Source: Streptomyces griseiscabiei (lineage in GTDB: Bacteria; Actinomycetota; Actinomycetes; Streptomycetales; Streptomycetaceae). From it: a DNA stretch of 64,000 bases. The notes under the pieces were generated by a model. That model saw nothing but the letters and a program-made list of their open reading frames with translations. It was not told the origin of the DNA and made no database searches. The stretch spans positions 62,001 to 126,000 of the forward strand of contig NZ_JAGJBZ010000004.1 of NCBI RefSeq assembly GCF_020010925.1, read 5' to 3'. This document shows, one piece after another, positions 54,596-62,465 of the stretch. Positions within the stretch are counted from its first letter, which is position 1, and each line of letters starts with the position of its first letter. Made by a program: the position numbers and the translations under genes.

Positions 54596-54748
54596 TTGAA
54601 GCTCGATAGGGAGTGGTGGCGGACTGTCCGGTACGCCATGGGCGAGGAGCGCCGGACGGCCCGCCTGATCAGCATCCTGGTAACGGTGGGCGTCATCGTG
54701 GCTGGACTGATCCTGATGGGCCACGGATTCTCCGTGACAGTCGGCTGA
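54596..54748 (+). CDS. Small single-pass membrane protein
   Basis: A 50-residue protein: KLDREWWRTVRYAMGEERRT followed by a transmembrane helix (LISILVTVGVIVAGLILMGH). The TTG at 54596 has GTGAGGAG just upstream; ATG at 54638 is an alternative. It is divergent from the HTH-HEAT-ATPase gene, 147 bp away, close to attR. A partner role with that protein is possible but not supported by more than position. Confidence 0.5.
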   Translation: MKLDREWWRTVRYAMGEERRTARLISILVTVGVIVAGLILMGHGFSVTVG

Positions 54749-54802
54749 GGCTGGCGCCCGGTGGGCGCGTGCACCTCGTAGAGCCACGAACAGCACACCA
54801 CA

Positions 54803-54837
54803 GCTGGAGCCCCGGTCATCTCGACCGGGGCTCCAGC
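54803..54837. terminator. Hairpin terminator near the right end of the element
   Basis: Perfect 15-bp arms (GCTGGAGCCCCGGTC / GACCGGGGCTCCAGC), loop ATCTC, 54 bp after the small membrane protein gene. No T-run. Confidence 0.75.
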
Positions 54838-54878
54838 CGTGCACGGGATCAAGGGATGAGGTACGGCGATCCGGCGGA

Positions 54879-54908
54879 TGACGGCAACCCTGACGGCAAC
54901 GACGGCAC
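54879..54908. promoter_or_regulatory. Candidate integrase arm-type sites, right end
   Basis: TGACGGCAAC at 54879 and 54891 and GACGGCAC at 54901 form a 10-12-bp-pitch direct repeat, about 80-100 bp from attR. They match the TTGACGGCAAC words near attL. Confidence 0.5.
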
Positions 54909-54984
54909 ACTGAGAGCATTGATCATGACAATCAGCGATCAAGCCGGGTGTAGCTGAAGCCCCTGGCCAACGCGCTGCCCGATC

Positions 54985-55028
54985 CTACGGATCAGAAGGT
55001 TGCAGGTTCGAATCCTGCCGAGTGCACA
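54985..55028 (+). repeat. attR: second copy of the tRNA-Arg 3' half
   Basis: 44 bp identical to 43850-43893. The sequence before it does not form a tRNA, so it is a repeat and not a gene. The bases that follow (CAGGT) match those after the third copy at 56634 and differ from those after attL, which shows this was once next to the far flank. Confidence 0.92.
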
Positions 55029-55211
55029 CAGGTGAGAGGCCCCGGAGAGATCCGGGGCCTCTTGCGTTGTGGGGGCGTACAGCAACGGGCTGGTGGCGCT
55101 TTCACAGCGTCACTTAGCTCAGTGCGGTACCCAAGCGTCCATGCCCTCTGTCTCCATCCGAGATTGCTCCCTAGAGTTTGATCAACTGGGCAGGGGCGAA
55201 GGGGGCGTGGC

Positions 55212-55904
55212 ATGGAGACGACGCAGCGCGTGATCCACCGGAATGGGCTCTTCTCAAAGTTCCTACTGGTACTCGTTGGGCTCGCGGTGTTGCTCTTCTG
55301 CTACACCGTGGTCCGGGAGAACCTCCCGCCGCGATTCACCCGTGACTGGCCGTGGAAGCTCAAGCTCCTGGACATCCAGAGCGCGACGGCGGCCGTCCTC
55401 GCCACGGGCGGGGCAACTCTGGCTCGCGCCCAGTACGCGCGCGCTGTCAGACCCGCCATCGGCTACTTCGGTCGTGTCATGGAGGGCATGGCTCAAGACG
55501 GCCGTTTGGCTTGGGCGTGCCACTTGTTCAACGGTGGCCAGGACGTGGCTGTTGCGACGCATCTGAGCTACTGGGTCACCTACACGCCCGCCGCGAAAGC
55601 CCGGGGCGGTGCCGCTGACTCCTCGGACTGGCTGACTCATCAGGCGGCGGTGGACTCGATGGAAAGCCGAGCGCTACGCAGTAGGCGAGACTTTGCCCTC
55701 GACCTCGTAGGACATGGTCGGCCCATCCCAGGGGAACAGCTGATGTTCCTGGGCTGGTTCACGGAGGAGGCCATGAGCGAGGTGGAGAACGTATTCATCA
55801 GGGTGCAGGTGGCTGATCGAGTCGGAGACACCCATGAGCGGATCATCAACCTGCTCAAGGGCGCCAATCGTGCACCTTCTCACCCGGACCCTCCTCCCTT
55901 CTGA
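55212..55904 (+). CDS. Hypothetical membrane-anchored protein
   Basis: A 230-residue protein with an N-terminal transmembrane segment (about 14-34, FSKFLLVLVGLAVLLFCYTV) and a second hydrophobic stretch (about 58-72). The rest is soluble-looking: ARAVRPAIGYFGRVMEGMAQ, LSYWVTYTP, FLGWFTEEAMSEVENVFIRV. I do not recognise a family. The ATG at 55212 follows GGGGGCGTGGC, a weak ribosome-binding site. It lies in the remnant element, so it is accessory. Confidence 0.65.
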   Translation: METTQRVIHRNGLFSKFLLVLVGLAVLLFCYTVVRENLPPRFTRDWPWKLKLLDIQSATAAVLATGGATLARAQYARAVRPAIGYFGRVMEGMAQDGRLAWACHLFNGGQDVAVATHLSYWVTYTPAAKARGGAADSSDWLTHQAAVDSMESRALRSRRDFALDLVGHGRPIPGEQLMFLGWFTEEAMSEVENVFIRVQVADRVGDTHERIINLLKGANRAPSHPDPPPF

Positions 55905-55998
55905 GCGCATATGGCTGGCGCCGCTCCTCGGGGGCGGCTGAGGGCCCCTGGACGAGATCCAGAGGCCTCCAGTGGCATCGCAGTGTGGCTGGCCGCTG

Positions 55999-56520
55999 TC
56001 AGGCCGTACCGCCTGCGGCATTGGCCAGCATGCCGAGCGCCGTCCGCCTCTCCTCCTCTCTCGCCTCGGCATGGATCTCCATTGGCATGGCGATCTGGGC
56101 GTGACGGAGGATGCGCTGGGCGGCTTCGGGTGGGCCTTGAGGGCGACGAGCAGCGAACTGCACGTGTGCCAGGTGCTACGGAGCGGGATCACGCGGAGGC
56201 CGGCGCGGCGGACCCGCAGGGCGACCATGCGGGTGAGGTTTCCCGGCTTGATGGGTGTCCCGTACTTCGTCGTGAAGACCAGGCCGCGGGGGTCCTGCCA
56301 GAGTTCCCCGGCCGCCTTCCGGTTCGCGGGTTGCTGGGCGTGACGCATGCGGAGCGCCTTGAGGCAGGGAGGATCCGACGGCCTGCCCGCGCGAACTGGT
56401 GATCCACGTACAACTCACGCTCTGGAAGCCGTTCGACTTCCAGGTGAGACCGCGGACTTCACTCCGGCGGCGCCCGAGGGCCCAGGCACCGAAGAACGGA
56501 TCTTCGTGGGTGAGTGCGCC
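55999..56520 (-). pseudogene. Degraded tyrosine integrase, C-terminal half
   Basis: Pieces in different minus frames reassemble an integrase: GAWALGRRRSEVRGLTW (Arg motif, about 56490), NRKAAGELWQDPRGLVFTTK (similar to the intact NWKGTGQGLVFTTR), STWHTCSSLLVALKAHP in place of HDLRHTCASLL, and ILRHAQIAMPMEIHAEAREE in the last frame. The catalytic HxxR is spoiled (WHTC with no upstream HDLR) and at least two frameshifts are needed. So it is not functional. It belonged to the older element. Confidence 0.8.
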
Positions 56521-56633
56521 GTCCGTGAAACGCCCCGAGCAGATCCTGGGCAACAGCCACCCCAACACCTTTGATCATCCCCAACGATCGGTATGCCCCT
56601 CCCTGGCCGATCTCTGCAGAGCCACCGATCAGC

Positions 56634-56665
56634 AGGTTGCAGGTTCGAATCCTGCCGAGTGCACA
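56634..56665 (+). repeat. Third copy of the tRNA-Arg 3' end (outer attR)
   Basis: 32 bp identical to the 3' end of tRNA-Arg, preceded by a diverged CCGATCAGC where the tRNA has CGGATCAGA. It marks the outer limit of the array. The following terminator (56681) is probably the original tRNA terminator. Confidence 0.88.
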
Positions 56666-56680
56666 CAGGTAAAGCAGGTC

Positions 56681-56715
56681 GAAGCCCCCTCCGGGAACAT
56701 CCCGGAGGGGGCTTC
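56681..56715 (+). terminator. Original terminator of tRNA-Arg, now displaced
   Basis: Perfect 15-bp stem (GAAGCCCCCTCCGGG and complement), loop AACAT. It lies 16 bp after the outer repeat, where a tRNA terminator would have stood before integration. Confidence 0.85.
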
Positions 56716-56871
56716 GTCGTGGGTGATGGGGCTGGACGGGTGCAGTTCGGTGCCTGGCCTCGGTGCCCTCCGGGCGAGGTGGTGTGGGGCCGGATTACAT
56801 GGGCCCTGCGTCTCGGCGCGGGGCGTGCCGGTGTCCTTCACGGTCCCGGATCCGACGAAGGAAAGAGCGCA

Positions 56872-58188
<1,317 letters not shown>

Positions 58189-58230
58189 CCGGACGCCGCC
58201 CGGACCGACGGCCGGGTGCGGTGTGGTGAC

Positions 58231-58260
58231 CGAGGGCCCCGGCGAGATCCGGGGCCCTCG
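58231..58260. terminator. Terminator after the M23-like gene
   Basis: Perfect 12-bp stem (CGAGGGCCCCGG / CCGGGGCCCTCG), loop CGAGAT, 42 bp past the stop. No T-run. Confidence 0.8.
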
Positions 58261-58365
58261 GCAGTGGTGTCGATGCTGGTCACGGGGCGGGAGACGGTCC
58301 TGGGGAGAGGGCTGGGAAGGGAACGCGGCGGACCGGGGGAGACGCGGGGGCGCATACTGGTCGCG

Positions 58366-58587
58366 ATGACAAAGCCAGGTGCACCGAAGCGCTATTTGCC
58401 CACCAGTCCCTTCAAGGCCCCGGTCGCCCCGCCTCCCAAGCACTTCGCGGTGGGGGACCAGGTCACGCATGACATGTACGGTCTCGGCCGGGTGATCGGT
58501 ATCGAGGACGGGATCGCGGCGCTCGTCGACTTCGGGTCGGTCCGCCAGCGGATCCTGAGCCCGTACACCAAGATGAGCAAGCTCTAG
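58366..58587 (+). CDS. Small tudor-like (CarD/UvrD-C-like) protein
   Basis: A 73-residue protein: basic, Pro-rich start (MTKPGAPKRYLPTSPFKAPV) followed by a small beta-barrel, FAVGDQVTHDMYGLGRVIGI then EDGIAALVDFGSVRQRILSP. The VGDxVxHxxxGxGxVxxI pattern is that of RNA-polymerase-interacting tudor domains found in CarD and at the UvrD/PcrA C-terminus. Stand-alone versions are conserved in Streptomyces. No strong ribosome-binding site before the ATG. It could bind RNA polymerase; inference from fold. Confidence 0.75.
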   Translation: MTKPGAPKRYLPTSPFKAPVAPPPKHFAVGDQVTHDMYGLGRVIGIEDGIAALVDFGSVRQRILSPYTKMSKL

Positions 58588-58736
58588 GACGGGGTGGTAC
58601 GGGGCGACGCGGGGTGAGCCCAGGCCGTCGCCCCCCGCTCCGCCCCGGCCCGGCCCGTCGTGGCACGTGTCAAGTCGACCCCTGTCCCCCCTGAGTCGGC
58701 CGGGCTGGACGTCTTCGCTGGTCGGAGGCGTTGTCA

Positions 58737-59651
58737 GTGGTGCCCTCTAATGTCGTGGGGGTGGCACGTGTATGGAGATGTACGGGGCTGCGGTGGAGTG
58801 CGGACGGGCCGCTGCTCGGCTGGGCGGGCGGGCGCGGGAGCCCGTTGCCGCGGGGCAAGGCGGTGGCCTTCGAGGTCACGGGCGAGGGGCGGCGGACCTG
58901 CGTAGGGGCTCGGGGTAATCCCTGCCCGCTGCGTGCGGGTGTGCCCGGGCGGAGTACCGGGGCCCGGTGCGAGGAGTGTGCGCGGCTGGACCGGGCGCAT
59001 TCCGTGGCCGCCGACACGATCGCCGACGACCCACGGCCGTATCACGTGTACCTGGCGTGGTTCGGGCCCGGCATGGTGAAGGTCGGGATCACGGCGGTCG
59101 AGCGGGGCCCGGCGCGGTTGCTGGAGCAGGGCGCGGTCTCGTTCGGGTGGCTCGGGCGGGGGCCCTTGATGGCCGCGCGGCGGGCGGAGGAGGTGCTGCG
59201 GGCCGCGCTCGGGGTGCCGGACCGGATTCCGTACGCCGACAAGCGGGGTGTGCGGGCCGAGCTGCCGGCCGTCGGCGAGCGCTTCGGTGAGCTGGCGGAG
59301 CTGCACGCGCGGGCCCAGGGGCTCGCGGGGTGGCCCGAGTCGTTGACGCCGCTTCCCTTCCGGGCCGTCGATCACTTCGGGGTGTTCGGGCTCGACGGGC
59401 TGCCGGCCGCGGACGGTGTGGTGGGTGAGCTGGTCCCGGGCGGGGCCGTGGGCGGTGAGGTGCTCGCCGTCGCCGGGCCCGATCTGCATCTGGCCACCGG
59501 GCGGGGGGTCGTCGTTCTCGATACGCGGCTCATGACGGGGTGGGAGCTGACCGCTCCCGTCGGCGAGGCGGCGTATGACGTGCTCACCGTGCCCGTACGG
59601 GAACTGGGGCGGGGGCGGGGGGACGGGAGTGTGCAGGAGGGGCTGTTCTGA
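58737..59651 (+). CDS. DUF2797 family protein
   Basis: A 304-residue cytoplasmic protein with zinc-ligand-like cysteines in the first third (RRTCVGARGNPCPLR and ARCEECARLDRAHS) and then PYHVYLAWFGPGMVKVGITA, recalling a GIY-YIG-like strand pattern. It ends PVRELGRGRGDGSVQEGLF. This matches DUF2797. GTG 58737 is chosen because GGAGG lies 7 bases upstream. The stop is followed by 14-bp tandem repeats at 59666-59700. Function unknown; a nucleic-acid-processing role is conceivable. Confidence 0.78.
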   Translation: MVPSNVVGVARVWRCTGLRWSADGPLLGWAGGRGSPLPRGKAVAFEVTGEGRRTCVGARGNPCPLRAGVPGRSTGARCEECARLDRAHSVAADTIADDPRPYHVYLAWFGPGMVKVGITAVERGPARLLEQGAVSFGWLGRGPLMAARRAEEVLRAALGVPDRIPYADKRGVRAELPAVGERFGELAELHARAQGLAGWPESLTPLPFRAVDHFGVFGLDGLPAADGVVGELVPGGAVGGEVLAVAGPDLHLATGRGVVVLDTRLMTGWELTAPVGEAAYDVLTVPVRELGRGRGDGSVQEGLF

Positions 59652-59980
59652 CCTCCGCATGGACCGCGGACCCCGGACTGCGGACCCCGGACTGCGGACC
59701 GGAGCGCGTACGGGAGGCGAAGCATGACGGCGCTTGCATAAAGAGGCGGTCAGGGCGGGGGCGTACGGGGTCGCTCCCTGTGGTGGGGAAGCTGTGGGAT
59801 CGCGGTGAGGCGGCCCGGGGATTGCCGTGCGGAAGATCAGAAAGGTGCTGGTCGACCGGGGTGGTGTCCGGGAAGTCGGGGATCTGCCCAAGGGTTGCCT
59901 GAGAGGCACCTGTGCGTTTCTCAGAAAAATCACAGGTTCCGGAAAGGGTGTTCTCAGGGGGCCCCGACAGGGTGTCCAGC
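59652..59980 (+). promoter_or_regulatory. Upstream region of the two-component operon
   Basis: Contains a 14-bp unit (GCGGACCCCGGACT) repeated twice and a half at 59666-59700, then, nearer the start, TTTCTCAG and GTTCTCAG words about 32 bp apart and an inverted repeat ACCTGTG...CACAGGT. These may be sites for the response regulator itself. No gene seen. Confidence 0.45.
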
Positions 59981-60721
59981 ATGACCACGACCTCGCCCCA
60001 GGGGCGCACCGAACTGCTGAGGCCGGACGGGAGCCCCGTCCGAGTGCTTGTGGTGGACGACGAGCTGTCGATCACCGAACTGCTGTCCATGGCCCTGCGC
60101 TATGAGGGCTGGCAGATCCGGAGTGCGGGGGATGGCACGGGTGCCATCCAGACCGCCCGGGACTTCCGGCCCGACGCCGTCGTCCTCGACATGATGCTGC
60201 CCGACATGGACGGCCTGACCGTCCTGGGCCGGCTGCGGCGCGAGCTGCCGGACGTGCCGGTGCTCTTCCTCACCGCCAAGGACGCGGTCGAGGACCGGAT
60301 CGCCGGGCTCACCGCCGGCGGCGACGACTACGTGACCAAGCCGTTCAGCCTCGAAGAGGTCGTGGCACGGCTGCGCGGGCTGATCCGGCGCTCCGGTGCC
60401 GCCGACCGCCGCTCCGACTCCGTGCTCGTCGTCGGTGACCTCATGCTCGACGAGGACAGCCACGAGGTGTCGCGCGGCGGGGCGAACATCCATCTCACCG
60501 CCACCGAGTTCGAACTGCTGCGGTTCCTGATGCGCAACCCGCGGCGCGTGCTCAGCAAGGCGCAGATCCTCGACCGTGTGTGGTCGTACGACTTCGGTGG
60601 CCAGGCCAACGTGGTCGAGCTGTACATCTCGTATCTGCGGCGGAAGATCGACGCCGGGCGCGAGCCGATGATCCACACCCGGCGTGGGGCCGGCTATCTG
60701 ATCAAGCCCGCCTCGTCATGA
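59981..60721 (+). CDS. OmpR-family response regulator
   Basis: A 246-residue two-domain regulator. Receiver domain (about 22-140): VLVVDDELS, phospho-acceptor Asp in AVVLDMMLPDMDG, Thr in LFLTAKD and Lys in DDYVTKPFS. DNA-binding winged helix (about 155-242): LTATEFELLRFLMRNPRRVL then DRVWSYDFGGQANVVELYIS. ATG 59981 has AGGG 8 bases upstream. Its stop overlaps the kinase start (ATGA), so the pair is translated together. Confidence 0.93.
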   Translation: MTTTSPQGRTELLRPDGSPVRVLVVDDELSITELLSMALRYEGWQIRSAGDGTGAIQTARDFRPDAVVLDMMLPDMDGLTVLGRLRRELPDVPVLFLTAKDAVEDRIAGLTAGGDDYVTKPFSLEEVVARLRGLIRRSGAADRRSDSVLVVGDLMLDEDSHEVSRGGANIHLTATEFELLRFLMRNPRRVLSKAQILDRVWSYDFGGQANVVELYISYLRRKIDAGREPMIHTRRGAGYLIKPASS

Positions 60722-62439
60722 GCGGGCGACGACGGACGCGTGCGCAGCCGCAGCCGAGGCTGCGGCGAGGGCGGGGACGACAGCCGCGCACGCTGCGTAC
60801 GCGGCTCGTCGTCTCCGCGGTGGCGTTGATCGCGGTGGTGTGCGCCGTCATCGGGACGGTGACCACGATCGCCTTGAGCGAGCATCTCAACGAGCAGTTG
60901 AACACCCAGGTCGAAGAGGTCGCCAAGCGCGCCGCCGGTCCGCCGGACGGAAAGATCCCCGGGGGCGGAGGCGGCAACAACATCCCGCCGGACGGCCCCT
61001 TCGGGTTCGTCACCAAGGGCGGCACCGAGAAGTACACCGTCGTCGCCCAGGTGGGGACGGACGGCGGGGTCACCGACGCGGTGGTCGCCAAGGAGAAGAC
61101 GTCCGACAGCGACGGCTTCGAGGGGATGACCACCGACGCTCTCAGTACCGAGCAGGAGGCCGCCCTCGGCTCGGTGTCGAAGACCGGCATCTCCACCGTG
61201 GACATCCCCGGCCTCGGCGAATACCGGGTCACCTATGTCGAGGGCAGCAAGGGCAACTTCTACGTCGCCCTCCCGACCGAGTCCGTCACCAGTACCCTCA
61301 GCACCCTCATAGCCGTAGAACTCAGCGTCACCGGCGCCGGTCTCATCGCCGCGGGCATCGCCGGGTCCGTCCTCGTCGGTGTCGCCCTGCGCCCCCTGCG
61401 CAAGGTGGCGGCCACCGCGACCCGGGTCTCCGAGCTGCCGCTGCACACCGGTGAAGTGACGCTCAACGAGCGGGTGCCCGCCTCCGAGACCGACACGCAC
61501 ACCGAGGTGGGCCAGGTCGGGGCCGCGCTCAACCGCATGCTCGACCACATCCACGGCGCCCTGCACTCACGGCAGGAGAGCGAGACGCGCGTACGGCAGT
61601 TCGTCGCGGACGCCAGTCATGAGCTGCGGACGCCGCTCGCGTCGATCCGCGGGTACGCCGAGCTGACCCGGCGCGGCCGGGAGGAGATCGGGCCCGACAC
61701 CCGGCACGCGCTGGGGCGGATCGAGTCCGAGTCCGGGCGGATGACCATGCTGGTCGAGGATCTGCTGCTGCTCGCGCGGCTCGACGCCGGCCGGCCGCTG
61801 CAGTTCGAGCGGACCGACCTGATCCCCCTCGTCGTGGACACCGTCAGCGACGCGCGGGTCGCCGGGCGGAGCCACAGCTGGCGGCTCGACCTGCCCGACA
61901 TGCCCGCACTGGTGTCGGCGGACGCGGCCCGGCTGCAGCAGGTGCTCGTCAACCTGCTGGCCAACGCCCGTACGCACACACCCCCCGGAACCACCGTCAC
62001 CGCACGCGTCCAGCGGCGCGGGCCGTGGATGTGTGTCGACGTCGAGGACGACGGCCAGGGCATCCCGGAGGAGTTGCTGCCGCATGTGTTCGAGCGGTTC
62101 GCGCGGGGCGACTCGTCGCGGTCCAGGGCGTCCGGGTCGACCGGCCTCGGCCTCGCCATCGTGCAGGCCGTGGCCGACGCGCACGGCGGTGCCGTGACCG
62201 TCGACAGCGTGCCCGGCAGGACCGTGTTCACCGTGCATCTGCCGGCCCTCGGCCGGGACGTGCCGCTGTACGACGACGCCGCCAACTGGCAGCTCGACGA
62301 CGCGCAGTACGACGCCGAGCACGACGGTGAGTTCGACGCGGAGTTCGATGCGGAGTTCGACGGAAACGACCTGGTGACCGGCGCAACACGCCCGCAATCG
62401 GACTCACAGGCACACCACAGTGTGAGCACACGGGCATAA
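60718..62439 (+). CDS. Sensor histidine kinase, partner of the OmpR-type regulator
   Basis: A 573-residue membrane kinase. Arg-rich start, first membrane helix (about 32-55, SAVALIAVVCAVIGTVTTIA), extracellular sensor (about 56-195) with a Pro/Gly segment, second helix (about 198-225), HAMP, dimerisation domain with phospho-His in DASHELRTPLASIRGYAEL, ATPase with NLLANARTH (N), VEDDGQGIP (G1) and GSTGLGLAIVQAVADAHGG (G2). The C-terminal tail is strongly acidic with a repeated GEFDAEFDAEFDG. It overlaps the regulator stop by 4 bp. Signal unknown. Confidence 0.93.
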   Translation: MSGRRRTRAQPQPRLRRGRGRQPRTLRTRLVVSAVALIAVVCAVIGTVTTIALSEHLNEQLNTQVEEVAKRAAGPPDGKIPGGGGGNNIPPDGPFGFVTKGGTEKYTVVAQVGTDGGVTDAVVAKEKTSDSDGFEGMTTDALSTEQEAALGSVSKTGISTVDIPGLGEYRVTYVEGSKGNFYVALPTESVTSTLSTLIAVELSVTGAGLIAAGIAGSVLVGVALRPLRKVAATATRVSELPLHTGEVTLNERVPASETDTHTEVGQVGAALNRMLDHIHGALHSRQESETRVRQFVADASHELRTPLASIRGYAELTRRGREEIGPDTRHALGRIESESGRMTMLVEDLLLLARLDAGRPLQFERTDLIPLVVDTVSDARVAGRSHSWRLDLPDMPALVSADAARLQQVLVNLLANARTHTPPGTTVTARVQRRGPWMCVDVEDDGQGIPEELLPHVFERFARGDSSRSRASGSTGLGLAIVQAVADAHGGAVTVDSVPGRTVFTVHLPALGRDVPLYDDAANWQLDDAQYDAEHDGEFDAEFDAEFDGNDLVTGATRPQSDSQAHHSVSTRA

Positions 62440-62465
62440 CAGAGCGGCTCGCGAATGTGGTTGTC

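Larger units (their letters stand above)
43894..55028. mobile_element. pSAM2-like integrated element in tRNA-Arg
   Basis: About 11.1 kb between identical 44-bp tRNA repeats. It carries rep-xis-int in one overlapping minus-strand unit, as in actinomycete integrative and conjugative elements, plus an XRE regulator with divergent small gene, Nudix protein, pseudo-kinase and an HTH-HEAT-ATPase protein. Only a decayed end of an spd-type gene is left, and no FtsK-like translocase or KorSA-type repressor is seen, so the element looks unable to transfer itself. Repeated TGACGGCAAC words lie near both ends. Confidence 0.87.
55029..56665. mobile_element. Remnant of a second element in the same tRNA-Arg site
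   Basis: 1.6 kb between the second and third copies of the tRNA end. It holds one intact membrane-protein gene and a frameshifted integrase similar to the intact one. This is what remains when an older element decays and a later one inserts next to it. Confidence 0.75.

Noticed and set aside
54950..55030. A second tRNA-Arg at 54985
   Set aside because: Only the 3' half is present; upstream bases cannot form the acceptor or D-arm, so it is an attachment repeat.
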